The notes under the pieces were generated by a model. The model was not told the DNA's origin. It made no database searches and saw only the letters and a program-made list of their open reading frames with translations. This document shows positions 51,731 to 60,778 of a stretch of DNA of 64,000 nucleotides, piece by piece (within the stretch, counting starts at the first letter, position 1; each line of letters opens with the position of its first letter). The DNA is from Actinomadura harenae (lineage in GTDB: Bacteria; Actinomycetota; Actinomycetes; Streptosporangiales; Streptosporangiaceae). The stretch spans positions 50,765 through 114,764 of the forward strand of contig NZ_RFFG01000019.1 of assembly GCF_003696215.1 (NCBI RefSeq). The letters run 5' to 3'. The position numbers were made by a program, and so were the translations under genes.

Positions 51731-52359
51731 GGCTCGCGCACGGGGTCGGAGGCCACCCGGTCACGGGCTTCACAGAAGAAGTCGTGGACGGCCGTCGCGC
51801 CGGGCAGCAGCCTCAGCGGACGCGCCGCTCCGAAGGGCGCGTTCCAGAACGCTCCGACGCGCGTCCGCCAGGGCCCCGCATAGGCGTAGGGCTCGGACAG
51901 GTAGGCGTCCCCTGGGGAGACGCCGTAGTTGACCTCGTCCACGGTGATCGCGACGTCGAAGTGCTCGGGCCACAGGATCGGCCGCTCGGACGGCGCGAGC
52001 CTCTGCAGGGCCTCCAGACCCCATGCGAAGGCGCGCTCGATGGCGGCGGCCTCGCCCACCTCCAATCCGATGGTGTCGTCCGGGTCGAGCCCGCTGCCCT
52101 CCTTGTAGACGCCCTCGGGACGTCCGACCTCCACGTCCGCGGCCGAGGCCACCTCGCGGAACGTCAGGCCGTTCATCGGCACCGCGCGCTCGCCCACGAT
52201 GAGCTCCGTCCCGCGCACGCGCAGGAGGGGCCTGGCCACCGTGCCGAAACCCCCGTCCGTCACAGCGAGCTCGATCGATCCGCTCGTGCGGAACTGCGGT
52301 CCCGCGAGAACCATCTCGGCGACGCCGTGCAGTGCGCGTCGCGTAGTTTCCGCCATCAT
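51727..52359 (-). CDS. Conserved-looking protein of unknown function
   Basis: A 210-residue soluble protein that I do not recognise. It is rich in acidic residues, with RPLLRVRGTELIVGERAVP, WPEHFDVAITVDEVNYGVSPGD and EPYAYAGPWRTRVGAFWNAPFGA. The WPEHFD / Y-x-GVSPGD pattern suggests a real conserved family. ATG-ATG at 52359/52356 follows GAGAGG. A 17-codon open frame ends just upstream. It overlaps the HIT gene by 4 bp. Confidence 0.75.
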   Translation of the reverse strand: MMAETTRRALHGVAEMVLAGPQFRTSGSIELAVTDGGFGTVARPLLRVRGTELIVGERAVPMNGLTFREVASAADVEVGRPEGVYKEGSGLDPDDTIGLEVGEAAAIERAFAWGLEALQRLAPSERPILWPEHFDVAITVDEVNYGVSPGDAYLSEPYAYAGPWRTRVGAFWNAPFGAARPLRLLPGATAVHDFFCEARDRVASDPVREP

Positions 52360-52364
52360 TTCCG

Positions 52365-52418
52365 TCACCTCTCCGCCATCCTCTGCCCCCGGCTCCACAA
52401 GTCCATGTCCATGTCCAT
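52365..52418 (-). CDS. Possible 17-residue leader peptide
   Basis: ATG 52418 preceded by GGGCGGAG, encoding MDMDMDLWSRGQRMAER and stopping 5 bp before the next start. The Met-Asp repeat stems from three TCCATG units. It may couple translation to the gene at 51727-52359 or be chance. Low confidence. Confidence 0.25.
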   Translation of the reverse strand: MDMDMDLWSRGQRMAER

Positions 52419-52483
52419 GGCTCCGCCCTGCGGACCGGGTCGAACTTCACGCTCTGGCTAATGGCCACCGCCCGGAGACAACG

Positions 52484-53089
52484 CTAGGGCCCAGGCACCT
52501 CGACTACTCGGTCATTCATGTGTTCCCCATAGAAAGCCACCTGCCGGGCCATGACTTCACGCATGGCCGCGTCCTTGGAGACGCCATAGACGACTCCCGG
52601 AAAGTCCATCTGTTGTTGAATTTCCCAAATGTCGTTATGGCTCTCGGGTGAGAGGAGTCGCGCGGGCACGCCGACCGCCACCCAGCCGATCGGCACGACC
52701 GTGCCCGCCTCCAGACGCGACCCGACGTGCAGGACGCTGTTGATGCGCATCTCCGCCCGTGCTCCGACGACCGAACCGGGGAACAGTGACGTTCCGGTGG
52801 CGAGGAACGCTTCGTCCTCGACCGTGGCGCCGTTGACATGGGCGTGCGGGCCGATGAGCACCGCCTCGCCGATCCGCGCCGGATGGTCCCTGCGTCCGCG
52901 CACGAGAGCGTTCTCCATCACCACGACGTTCGACCCGAGGGTCACCTCGCCGTCCTCCGCGCTCAGCACCGCGCCGTGCAGGACACGGCAGTTCTCCCCG
53001 AGAGCGACCGCTCCGCACAGGACCGCCGTCGGCGCCACGTACGCCGATGCGGGGACGATGGGACGGCGGCCTCGATGCTCGATCTGCAT
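52484..53089 (-). CDS. Gamma-carbonic-anhydrase-like left-handed beta-helix protein
   Basis: A 201-residue protein of hexapeptide repeats: PTAVLCGAVALGENCRVLHGAVL, TLGSNVVVMENALV, RIGEAVLIGPHAHVNGATVEDEAFLATGT, MRINSVLHVG and PIGWVAVGVPARLLSPE. Histidines at the sites expected for gamma carbonic anhydrase (LHG, GPHAHVNG) suggest a metal centre. A C-terminal helix follows. Could be a carbonic anhydrase-like hydrolase or an acyltransferase. ATG 53089. It stands apart from neighbours. Confidence 0.85.
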   Translation of the reverse strand: MQIEHRGRRPIVPASAYVAPTAVLCGAVALGENCRVLHGAVLSAEDGEVTLGSNVVVMENALVRGRRDHPARIGEAVLIGPHAHVNGATVEDEAFLATGTSLFPGSVVGARAEMRINSVLHVGSRLEAGTVVPIGWVAVGVPARLLSPESHNDIWEIQQQMDFPGVVYGVSKDAAMREVMARQVAFYGEHMNDRVVEVPGP

Positions 53090-53163
53090 GCGAATCCTCC
53101 GTGACGTTCGAGTTATCCACAGTTGCGCGGGTGACTTCCGATCGGGCGGCCGGTGTCGCGACC

Positions 53164-54127
53164 ATGGATTTCGTGACCGCTATGACCTGGACGAAAACGT
53201 CCGACCACACGATCCGTCCGCTCGCCGACGGTCGGCCCTGCCGACTCACCGAGGTCCTTCCCCCGGGTGCCGTGATCGCACGCGCTGCCGCCGCCTGGCT
53301 CTGGGGGCTGGACGTCCTGCCTCCCGGCGTCCGCGGGAACGAGGAGGAACTCGACCTCATCCTGCCTCCGGAGAGCGCACCGCCCGACGCCGAGCCCGAC
53401 CCTCGCTGGGTGCCGCTACCGCCCGAGCACGTGACCACGCGTGACGGTGTTCGGCTGACGACCCTCACGCGCACGGCCTTGGACTGCGCGCGCTGGCTGC
53501 CCCGCCTGGACGCCGTCGCCGCCGTCGATCAGTTCCTGCGGGCCGGGGTGGGGGAGGGCGAGTTGCGTGCGATGGCCCGTGAGGTACCCGGCTACCAGGG
53601 CGTCCGCCGGCTGTCCGAGGTCTTCCGCCTCAGCGACCGGGGCGCGGCCTCACCAGGAGAGAGCTGGACCCGCGTCCTGATGATCCAGGCGGGCTTCCCG
53701 CGTCCGCGCACACAGGTCGCCGTTCCCGGCCCGCACGGCGAACGGCTCTACATCGACCTCGGCTACGAGCAATGGCGCGTCGGGCTCAAGTACGACGGCG
53801 AGCGCCATCACACGGGCCGCCGCGCCCGCGCCCACGACGACGGGCGCCGCCGCTGGCTGCGCCGCCAGGGCTGGCAGATCATCCCCGTCACCCGGGACGT
53901 TCTGCCGCGTCCGGGGCCGTATCTCGAGGCGCTGCTCACCGCGCTGCTCGACCACGGCTGGCACCCGGACGACCAGGCCATGGACCGCCTGGCCACTCAT
54001 CTGGCCCGGCTCCGCAACGGCACCTCGCGCCGCGCCCAGGCCGCCAACCCGCCCACCCCGCCGTCCCTGCCCTCGACCTCGGAACCGCCGCGGTCGACGT
54101 CACCCCCCCAGAAAGGCAGCACCATGA
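53164..54127 (+). CDS. DUF559/Vsr-like endonuclease-fold protein, probable frameshift near its end
   Basis: About 320 residues. The N-terminal half, starting RPCRLTEVLPPGAVIARAAA, is like AbiEi-type or similar leading domains. The C-terminal part is DUF559-like: YIDLGYEQWRVGLKYDGERHH and RRWLRRQGWQIIPVTRDVLPRPGPYLEALL. The usual E of the E-Y-D-G motif is Lys here (LKYDG), so catalysis may be lost. The read frame does not stop and would run into two opposite-strand genes. A C7 run at 54103-54109, if C6, would end it at 54127 with TGA overlapping an ATG. Start 53164 is uncertain (53182 also in frame). Confidence 0.6.
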
Positions 54128-54201
54128 CTCCCGCCACCATGCCGGTGCCGCATTCGACTCACCCGATGAGCGTCCCCGGAGCGGCCGAAGGCGCCCGGCG
54201 C

Positions 54202-55299
54202 TCAGGTCGCCAGGGAAACGGCCGGCAGGCGGAGCGTGCGATACGCGATGAGGCCGATCGGAACGGGCGCCCAGTACGTGACGGCCCGGAAGAGCAGCAC
54301 GGCCTGCAAGGCGGGCGTGGTGGGGGTGCCGAGCGCCGCCAGCGCGGTGAGCAGGGCGGCCTCGGTGGTGCCCATGCTTCCGGGGAGCGGGATCGCCGCG
54401 CCCGCGGCGGCTCCGAGAAGGTACGCGGTGAGCAGCGGAAGCGTGTCGTCGGCGCCGGTCATCGTGCCGGGCACCGCTTGGACGCTCAGGGCGAACGCCA
54501 TCGCGAGAACAAAGGTGGTGCCGGCCGAGCACGACAGCGTGAGGGCCAGATCGGCCGGGCGGCGGCACAGATCGCTCAGGCCCGTCAGAGCACGGGCGAC
54601 GGCCGGCGAGTGGACGACGCGGCGCCCCCAGCGAAGCGCGACGGGCAGCAGCACCAGCGCGGCCGGAACGAGGAGAAGGGCGAGCGGCGAAAGGAGATGA
54701 GGGTTGAGATGGTCACCACCGCCCAGCGCCAGTGCACCGGCAATGAGCAGCAGGTCGGAGGGGGCACCCGCCGCCTGGAGGACGGCGACGGCCACGAGCG
54801 CGCTCGCGAGGGGCATGCCACGGGTCACCAGATAGCGGGCGTTCACGGCGGCGGCGCCGAGCCCGCCCGGTGTGACGCGGTTGGCGGCGGCCGCGGTGAA
54901 CTGGGCGAGGATCGTCCGGCGCAGTGGGAGCACCATCCCGGACGCGCCGCGCAGCGCGATGGCCGCGAAGACGTAATGCAGAGCCGCGAGCCCCGCGAGG
55001 AGAGGAAGGAACTCCCAGCGGGCGTCCCCGAGCGCCACGAACGCCTCCAGGGCACGCCTGACGCCCTGCGTGAGAACCAGCGCGGTGACGATCGCGGCGA
55101 GCGGGACGAGCGCGACCGCGATCCGGATCCCACGGGACCGGGCGGCGGCGGTCCGCGCCCGGTCGAACAGTGCGATCGCCGCGCCGGGCCGGGGGACGGC
55201 GTCGCCGGCCGGGGCGGGGATCCCGGCGGGAACCGCGGACGCCGAACCGGCGGCGATGTTCTCCACAATGAAGTTGTCGGCGATTTCGGTGACGTTCAT
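54202..55299 (-). CDS. LPG-synthase-TM/UPF0104 flippase-like membrane protein
   Basis: A 365-residue multi-pass membrane protein of the AglD/MprF-type transmembrane family (PF03706 kind). Family motifs: FTAAAANRVTPGGLGAAAVNARYL and AAIPLPGSMGTTEAALL. About eight helices. Members move or modify lipid-linked sugars or amino-acyl lipids. A 50-residue disordered N-terminus precedes helix 1. ATG 55299. It is 66 bp downstream of the MpaB-type oxygenase on the same strand and may share its transcript. Confidence 0.85.
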   Translation of the reverse strand: MNVTEIADNFIVENIAAGSASAVPAGIPAPAGDAVPRPGAAIALFDRARTAAARSRGIRIAVALVPLAAIVTALVLTQGVRRALEAFVALGDARWEFLPLLAGLAALHYVFAAIALRGASGMVLPLRRTILAQFTAAAANRVTPGGLGAAAVNARYLVTRGMPLASALVAVAVLQAAGAPSDLLLIAGALALGGGDHLNPHLLSPLALLLVPAALVLLPVALRWGRRVVHSPAVARALTGLSDLCRRPADLALTLSCSAGTTFVLAMAFALSVQAVPGTMTGADDTLPLLTAYLLGAAAGAAIPLPGSMGTTEAALLTALAALGTPTTPALQAVLLFRAVTYWAPVPIGLIAYRTLRLPAVSLAT

Positions 55300-55365
55300 G
55301 CGGCGACTGGATTCACTTTGGGAAAACGGTGGCCGCAGGATGGGAATGATCGCCGCAGTGCGCGG

Positions 55366-56235
55366 TTATGCGGCGGGTTGATACCGGTCTTCGCGGGTTT
55401 GTGCGCCGATGTAGCGGAGCATCCGGCGCAGCGCGCGATGGTTGAGCCCGCTCGGGACCATCCGGTACCCCTGCCGGTGGGCGAGCGCGAGCGCCCCGAA
55501 CCGTGCCTGGTCGAGCGGCGTCCAGGGAATGTCGAAGCGGTCCCGGACGAGCGTCGGCAGGCAGCCGAAGGTGATGAGGCGCAGCGGGCGCTCGGCGACG
55601 AACCGTCCGGCGCGTTCGAGCCGCGCCCCGCCGACCGGCATCAGCGTGACCGTCTCCGACCCGTACTGCGCGATCTCCAACGCGCGCGCCGCGGCGGGCG
55701 TGAGCTCGAGGCGCTCGGCGCACACGCGCCAGAACTTCGCCCGGAAGGCGGCATGGTCGGCGGGCACGGGACGCATGCTCACCCCGTAGCGCGAATACCA
55801 GGTGACGGTCTCGGCGTAGAGGCGCTCGCGGTCCTCGGCCGTGAGGGTCTCCGGGTGGAACATCTCGACCGAGCGGAAGATCTCCCAGGTGAACGTCGCG
55901 TGCGCCCACCAGAAGGTCTCGGGGTCGAGCGCGTGGTACCGCCGGTTCCGCTCGTCCACGCCACCGATGGCGCGATGCAGGTCGCGGATGGCGCGTGCGC
56001 GGTCCGGCCCGTCCGGCGCGAGGATCGTCGCCCAGATCTGCGGCACCGACCGGTGGATGCGGTCGAACGGCGCGTCGAAGAACGCCGAATGCTCCGACAC
56101 CCCCGCCCCGATGCCCGGGTGCATCAGCTGCATCAACCCGGCCGCGGCCCCCGGAAGCAACGACCGCAGATCCCCCGCGTAGCGCCGCAACAGGGACGGG
56201 CTCTCGGCGGCTCCGGTCCCGGACGAGGTCGTCAT
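55366..56235 (-). CDS. MpaB/rubber-oxygenase-type (DUF2236) oxygenase
   Basis: A 289-residue protein of the ER-bound oxygenase MpaB / latex-clearing-protein (DUF2236) family, haem-dependent in characterised members. Conserved features: LMQLMHPGIGAGVSEHSAF, R-x-H-RAIGGVD region and WWAHATFTWEIFRSVEMFHPE with the histidines that could bind haem. ATG 56235 has GGGAGG 8 bp upstream. A TGAGAC dyad lies in its promoter region. The substrate is unknown; many homologues act on lipids or polyisoprenes. Confidence 0.88.
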   Translation of the reverse strand: MTTSSGTGAAESPSLLRRYAGDLRSLLPGAAAGLMQLMHPGIGAGVSEHSAFFDAPFDRIHRSVPQIWATILAPDGPDRARAIRDLHRAIGGVDERNRRYHALDPETFWWAHATFTWEIFRSVEMFHPETLTAEDRERLYAETVTWYSRYGVSMRPVPADHAAFRAKFWRVCAERLELTPAAARALEIAQYGSETVTLMPVGGARLERAGRFVAERPLRLITFGCLPTLVRDRFDIPWTPLDQARFGALALAHRQGYRMVPSGLNHRALRRMLRYIGAQTREDRYQPAA

Positions 56236-56277
56236 CCCACCTCCCGGTAATCACTCACTTATCAGACTGGAGGCCCC

Positions 56278-56303
56278 TGAGACGAAAGTCAATATTTGTC
56301 TCA
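56278..56303. promoter_or_regulatory. Operator-like dyad upstream of the MpaB-type gene
   Basis: TGAGAC and GTCTCA arms with a 14-bp spacer that holds, on the minus strand, a TTGACT box. 43 bp from the start codon. Typical TetR-like spacing; no regulator adjacent. Confidence 0.45.
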
Positions 56304-56543
56304 TCCTCACCCGCGTCATGCCACCCGACCACCCCACAAGGCGCCCGCGACCTGTGCATTCCGCCGAGTGCCCTCACCACCCCGCCACCCTCCGAACCCA
56401 ACCGTCGTCCGTCCGCCCCCGTAGCCCGCGCACCCGCTCTCCTGGAGGGGAGGGCGACGCTCGGAACGAGGTGCCTGGCGTGTCGTGAGGGCCTGGGGAG
56501 CCCTACCTGACGTTCCTATCCGGGGCGTGGAGGTGGTGGTGGG

Positions 56544-56583
56544 GCGTGCCGTCCGGCGAGGGGGTGGGGGCCGGACGGCACGC
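56544..56583 (-). terminator. Thiolase terminator
   Basis: A perfect 14-bp stem (56544-56557 with 56570-56583, arm GCGTGCCGTCCGGC) around a 12-base loop, 43 bp beyond the thiolase stop on the minus strand. No strong T run. Confidence 0.7.
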
Positions 56584-56626
56584 GCTTTGGGAGTGGGTGG
56601 TGCTTTGGGGAGTGGCGCGGGTGGGG

Positions 56627-57817
56627 TTAGGAGGCTGGTTTGTAGACGGCTACGGCGCAGGCGCTGCCCAGGCCGATGTTGTGCTGGAGGGCGACGCGGG
56701 CGTTCTCGACCTGGCGGGCGTCGGCCTTGCCTCGGAGTTGCCAGGTGAGTTCGGCGCATTGGGCGAGGCCGGTGGCGCCGAGGGGGTGGCCCTTGGAGAT
56801 GAGGCCGCCGGACGGGTTGACGACCCAGCGTCCGCCGTAGGTGGTGTCGGCGGCGTCGACGAGTTTGTGGCCCTCGCCGACCGGGGCCATGCCGAGGGCC
56901 TCGTAGGTGATGAGCTCGTTGGCGCTGAAGCAGTCGTGGAGCTCGATGACGTCGACGTCGTCGATGGCGACCTCGGCCTCGGCCATGGCGCGGGCGGCGG
57001 CGCGCCGGGTGCAGCCGAAGCCGACGACCTCGATGGACGAGTTGTCCTCGAACGACTCGGCGGTGTCGGTGGAGATGTGGTGTCCGGCGATCTCGACGGC
57101 CTGGTCCCAGAGGTCGTGCTCGTCGACGAAGCGTTCGGACGCGATGACGGCGGCGGCCGCGCCGTCGGAGGTGGGGGAGCACTGGAGCTTGGTGAGCGGA
57201 TCGAAGATCATCTTCGCGTTCTTCACGTCGTCCAGGGAGTACTCGGTCTGGAACTGCGCGTACGGGTTGTTCACCGAGTGCTTGTGGTTCTTCCAGCCGA
57301 TCCACGCGTAGTGCTCGGGAGCGGAGCCGTACTTCTCCATGTGCTCCCGTCCGGCGTTGCCGAACATCTGCGGCATGGGGGCCTTGTCCATCTCCCAGGG
57401 GCGTCCAGCGGTCATGGAGCGCAGGTGGTGGTCGATGATCGTCACGGACGACGCGCCCATGCCCGCGCCCAGCGAGCCCTTCTGCATCTTCTCCATGCCG
57501 AGGGCGAGGACGCAGTCGGCGAGTCCGCCGCGCACCGACTGCCGGGCGAGGTACAGCGCGCTCGAGCCGGTGGCGCACGCGTTGGAGACGGTCATGACGG
57601 GGAGCCCGGTCATGCCGACCTCGTACAGGGCCCGCTGGCCCATCGCCCCGTACACCGACCCCGCGTACGCCTGCTCGACCAGGCCGTAGGCGACGCCCGC
57701 GTCGGCGAGCGCCTTGCCCACGGCCTCCTTGGCCATGTCCGGGTACTCCCAGTCGCGGGAGCCCGGCTTCTCGAACTTGGTCATGCCCACGCCGACGACG
57801 AAGCTGCGGTTGACCAT
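56627..57817 (-). CDS. SCP2/lipid-transfer-type thiolase
   Basis: A 396-residue thiolase of the non-decarboxylating SCP-x kind (annotated in actinomycetes as lipid-transfer protein), acting on acyl-CoA side-chain degradation such as sterols. Active Cys81 in [24 protein letters not shown] and the [17 protein letters not shown] motif with catalytic His; a second Cys in [13 protein letters not shown] 57817 has GGAGG 9 bp upstream. A 20-bp dyad lies upstream, so TetR control of lipid catabolism is likely. No DUF35/OB-fold partner is adjacent. Confidence 0.9.
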   Translation of the reverse strand: MVNRSFVVGVGMTKFEKPGSRDWEYPDMAKEAVGKALADAGVAYGLVEQAYAGSVYGAMGQRALYEVGMTGLPVMTVSNACATGSSALYLARQSVRGGLADCVLALGMEKMQKGSLGAGMGASSVTIIDHHLRSMTAGRPWEMDKAPMPQMFGNAGREHMEKYGSAPEHYAWIGWKNHKHSVNNPYAQFQTEYSLDDVKNAKMIFDPLTKLQCSPTSDGAAAAVIASERFVDEHDLWDQAVEIAGHHISTDTAESFEDNSSIEVVGFGCTRRAAARAMAEAEVAIDDVDVIELHDCFSANELITYEALGMAPVGEGHKLVDAADTTYGGRWVVNPSGGLISKGHPLGATGLAQCAELTWQLRGKADARQVENARVALQHNIGLGSACAVAVYKPAS

Positions 57818-57870
57818 CGGGCTCGCCTCCAGATGCCGAATCGGGTTCGGGGACACGATAACCCGAACGA

Positions 57871-57890
57871 CCAATCGAGCGCTCGCTTGG
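57871..57890. promoter_or_regulatory. 20-bp operator dyad upstream of the thiolase
   Basis: CCAATCGAGC followed by GCTCGCTTGG, 9 of 10 bases symmetric, 54 bp from the thiolase start. A second inverted repeat TTCGGG-N10-CCCGAA (57846-57867) lies between it and the gene. The CAAGCGAG core resembles sites of TetR regulators of lipid catabolism; the regulator is not in this window. Confidence 0.6.
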
Positions 57891-58044
57891 GTCCCGGGTG
57901 TGCGCGTCGGCGCACGTCGACCCTTGGAGCCGGTCCCCGGCGAGTGCGCCGATGTGGCCCGGGTGGATGCCGACGCGGGCGGGGAGGAAGCCGAGGCGGT
58001 CCGAGCGGACGGCTGTGGTCAGCCGCGCGCGGACCGCCCGACGG

Positions 58045-59079
58045 TCAGTCCACGGAGGTGCGGAGGGCGGCGGTGAAGGCGTCGATGTCGGCTTCGGTGG
58101 TGTCGAAGGCGCACATCCAGCGGACCTCGTCCGAAGGGTCGCCGTGGAAGAAGAAGCGTTCGCGCAGGCGTTCGGCGGCCTTCTCGGGGAGGCGGGCGAA
58201 GACGGCGTTCGCGTCGACCGGACGGATGATCTCGACCCCGGCGACCTCCGAGACCCGGTCGGCGAGGAGGCGGGCCATGGCGTTGGCGTGCCGGGCGTTG
58301 CGTTGCCACAGGTCGCCGTCCAGGAGGGCGACGAACTGCGCGGACAGGAAACGCATCTTGGACGCCAGCTGCATGCTCGACTTACGGAGGTAGTCCGTGC
58401 CGTGCGCCGCGTCCTGGTTCAGGACGACCACCATCTCGCCGAGCATCATGCCGTTCTTGGTGCCGCCGAAGGACAGCACGTCCACGCCGACGTCGGTGGT
58501 GATCGCACGGAGCGGGACGTCCAGGGACACGGCCGCGTTCGCGAGGCGGGCGCCGTCCATGTGCAGGGACATGCCGCGCTCGTGCGCGCACGAGGCGAGC
58601 GCCGCGATCTCGTCCGGCGTGTAGACGGTGCCGACCTCGGTGACCTGAGAGATCGACACGACGGCGGGCTGGGAGCGCTGGACGTTCCCGAAGCCGGTCG
58701 CGCGGCGGGCGACCGCCTCCGGCGTCAGCTTTCCGTTCTCGGCGGGGACCGGCACCAGCTTCAGGCCGCCGACATGCTCGGACGCGCCGCACTCGTCCTG
58801 GTTGATGTGCGCGGACTCGGCGCAGATCACCGAGCTCCAGCGCTCGCACATCGCCTGGAGGGCGACGACGTTCGCGCCCGTGCCGTTGAACACCGGGAGC
58901 GCGGAGGCCTGCGGGCCGAAGTGGCGTTCGACGACGCGGTCGAGGCGCTCGGTCCAGGCGTCCGAGCCGTAGGCGAGCTGGTAGCCGGTGTTGGCCTCGG
59001 CGAGCGCGGTCATCACCTCCGGGTGGATGCCTGCGTGGTTGTCGCTGCCGAATCCGTGGTGGACGTCAGAAGAGCTCAA
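58045..59079 (-). CDS. Threonine aldolase-like PLP enzyme
   Basis: A 344-residue fold-type I PLP enzyme of the low-specificity L-threonine aldolase (beta-eliminating lyase) family, which splits threonine to glycine and acetaldehyde. FGSDNHAGIHPEVM, VFNGTGANVVALQA, QVTEVGTVYT, LHMDGARLANA and the PLP Lys in LSFGGTKNGMM are typical. The start is TTG 59079, overlapping the upstream dehydrogenase by 14 bp; no other good start exists near the conserved N-terminus. Coupling with the dehydrogenase is likely. Confidence 0.9.
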   Translation of the reverse strand: MSSSDVHHGFGSDNHAGIHPEVMTALAEANTGYQLAYGSDAWTERLDRVVERHFGPQASALPVFNGTGANVVALQAMCERWSSVICAESAHINQDECGASEHVGGLKLVPVPAENGKLTPEAVARRATGFGNVQRSQPAVVSISQVTEVGTVYTPDEIAALASCAHERGMSLHMDGARLANAAVSLDVPLRAITTDVGVDVLSFGGTKNGMMLGEMVVVLNQDAAHGTDYLRKSSMQLASKMRFLSAQFVALLDGDLWQRNARHANAMARLLADRVSEVAGVEIIRPVDANAVFARLPEKAAERLRERFFFHGDPSDEVRWMCAFDTTEADIDAFTAALRTSVD

Positions 59080-59737
59080 GGAGGGATCCGTTCAGTTCGG
59101 AGGTGGGCCGGTTCCAGAGTCCGGCGACGGTCGCGGCGAGGTCGTCCACCGTCGTGAGTCCCGGCTTGGCCTCGCTGACCAGCGCCTTCACGACGAGGAT
59201 CGTGGCGGCGCCTCCGGCGTCGGCCTCGGACGCGAAGGAGGCGGCCATCGCGAGCGTCCAGGTCTCGGCGGCCGCCTTGGCCGCGCCGTAGGCGGCGGAG
59301 CCCGCGTCGGGGTGCCGGGCGGCGGGCTGGGAGACCATCGCGAAGCGTCCGGCGGGCGCGTCGCGCAGGACGTCGTGGAAGGCGAGCGTGGTGTGCTGGA
59401 GCGTCCGGACGACCTGGTCGTGCAGGAACGTCCAGTCCGCGAGGTCGGTCCCGGCGAAGGACGGCGCACCGCGCCAGCCGCCGACCAGGTGGATCACCCC
59501 GTCCACGCGGCCGTGCCCGGAGATCACCTCGTCGGCGAAGCGGCGGGTCGCGTCCGGATCGAGCAGGTCGACGGCGGTGGGGACGATCCGCGGGGAGTCC
59601 CACTGCCGGACGCCGCGTCCGGCGGCGACGACGAGCGCGCCGTCGCCGGCCAGGCGCTCGGTCACGGCGCGCCCCGAGGCGCCGTTCGCGCCGGTCACCA
59701 CGACCACCCGGCCGTCGGCGCTGGAGGTTTCGGTCAT
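59066..59737 (-). CDS. Short-chain dehydrogenase/reductase
   Basis: A 223-residue Rossmann oxidoreductase. Cofactor motif VVVTGANGASGRAV, then VDLLDPD and HLVGGWRG (usually N-x-A-G, altered here). The catalytic Tyr and Lys are in AAYGAAKAAAETW. Slightly shorter than classical SDRs. ATG 59737. It starts the transcript with the threonine aldolase; a joint pathway is not obvious. Confidence 0.87.
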   Translation of the reverse strand: MTETSSADGRVVVVTGANGASGRAVTERLAGDGALVVAAGRGVRQWDSPRIVPTAVDLLDPDATRRFADEVISGHGRVDGVIHLVGGWRGAPSFAGTDLADWTFLHDQVVRTLQHTTLAFHDVLRDAPAGRFAMVSQPAARHPDAGSAAYGAAKAAAETWTLAMAASFASEADAGGAATILVVKALVSEAKPGLTTVDDLAATVAGLWNRPTSELNGSLLELF

Positions 59738-60070
59738 GATCGTATTCTGCCCGCCTACCGGACCACTCGCGGCCTCCAGCCCGGCATCCGCGACCCCACA
59801 CGAGGGGGACGCCTACGTCGAGGGCCGTGTGGTGCGGCCTCGGCTTGTCCGTGTGCGGGAAGTGGGCCTCTACAGAGGTGCCCGGCCGAGCCTTCGGGCA
59901 CGCCCGCGTGCAGGAGGAAAGGCCTCCAACGGGGGCGTGTCCCAGGCGAGTGTGTCGGCACCGAGCACGGCGCATGGAGCGCGAAGCAGGTGGCACGGTG
60001 CGCGGGGGTGGGGGTCAGTCAGTTGGAGGGGCAGGCCCCACCCGCAGCGTCACCACCAACATCATCAGGG
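59738..60070. other. Intergenic stretch with short direct repeat
   Basis: 333 bp between the dehydrogenase start and the phosphatase stop, both minus strand. GTCAGTTGGAGG occurs at 60018-60029 and again at 60070-60081 where it covers the phosphatase stop, as if that gene's end had been partly duplicated. GTGCCCG (near 59878) and CGGGCAC form a 7-bp hairpin. No gene seen. Confidence 0.45.
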
Positions 60071-60778
60071 TCAGTTGGAGGCGGGGATCTTGGCGAGGTG
60101 GGCCACGTCGTTGTAGACGACCGGGGTGAGGCGGTCGCCGCCGCGGCGCCAGCGGGTCATCGAGGCGTTGGCGATCGAGTCCTTCTCGATCTCCAGGACC
60201 TCCTGCTCGGTGAGGTTCTCCACCAGGTAGCGGGTGGTCACGACGATCGCGTCGTGCGCGACGACCAGGACGCGCTGGCCCGCCGCGTCCTCCGCGAGGT
60301 CGCGGTAGAAGGAGCGGAGCCGCAGTGCGAGGTCGGCCCAGGACTCGCCGGCGGGCGGGCGGTAGTAGAACTTGCCGAGCTTGAGCTTGCGCTCGAACTC
60401 CTCGGGGTGGCGCCGCCGGATGCCCGCGCCGGTCAGGCCCTCGAGGATGCCCTGGTCGCGGTCGCGCAGCCGCTCGTCGATCTGGACGGGCAGGTCGAAC
60501 GGCGTCTCGTCCAGGGCGATGCGGGCGGTGTCGAGCGCGCGCCGGAAGGGGGACGAGTAGACCAGCGTGGGGCGCTCGTCGGCGGGGACGGCGGCGAGCC
60601 AGCGGCCGAGGTTGGCGGCCTGCGCGCGTCCGAGGTCGGACAGCGGCACGTCCGCGTCGCGCTCGGTGATGCCGCTCTCCTCCAGCCCGTGCGCGTGCGC
60701 CTCGCGCCACGCGATGTTGGCGGTGCTCTCACCGTGCCGGGTCAGGTTCAGCCACTCCAGCGCCTTCACAGGCGCCAT
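60071..60778 (-). CDS. Histidine phosphatase-family protein
   Basis: A 235-residue phosphoglycerate-mutase-like histidine phosphatase. Catalytic RHG motif in LNLTRHGESTANIAWR, acidic motif LSDLGRAQAANLG, VYSSPFRRALDTARIA, RDRDQGILEG, and second His in VVAHDAIVV. Phosphomonoester hydrolysis in the cytosol is expected; substrate unknown. ATG 60778. It is divergent from the small membrane protein at 60917. Confidence 0.9.
   Translation of the reverse strand: MAPVKALEWLNLTRHGESTANIAWREAHAHGLEESGITERDADVPLSDLGRAQAANLGRWLAAVPADERPTLVYSSPFRRALDTARIALDETPFDLPVQIDERLRDRDQGILEGLTGAGIRRRHPEEFERKLKLGKFYYRPPAGESWADLALRLRSFYRDLAEDAAGQRVLVVAHDAIVVTTRYLVENLTEQEVLEIEKDSIANASMTRWRRGGDRLTPVVYNDVAHLAKIPASN

Larger units (their letters stand above)
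56236..56626. other. Intergenic region with operator dyad and strong hairpin
   Basis: 391 bp between the MpaB-type gene start and the thiolase stop, both on the minus strand. TGAGAC (56278-56283) and GTCTCA (56298-56303) form an inverted repeat with a 14-bp AT-rich spacer, a likely operator of the oxygenase gene. A 14-bp perfect stem with a 12-base loop (56544-56583) is described separately. No gene seen. Confidence 0.5.

Noticed and set aside
54128..56250. Continuation of the DUF559-like frame to 56250
   Set aside because: It lies opposite two genes with clear family motifs and has low-complexity Gly/Arg composition; best explained by a frameshift at the C7 tract.
60018..60081. Attachment-site-like direct repeat GTCAGTTGGAGG
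   Set aside because: Only 12 bp, 52 bp apart, no tRNA or integrase; more likely a small local duplication.
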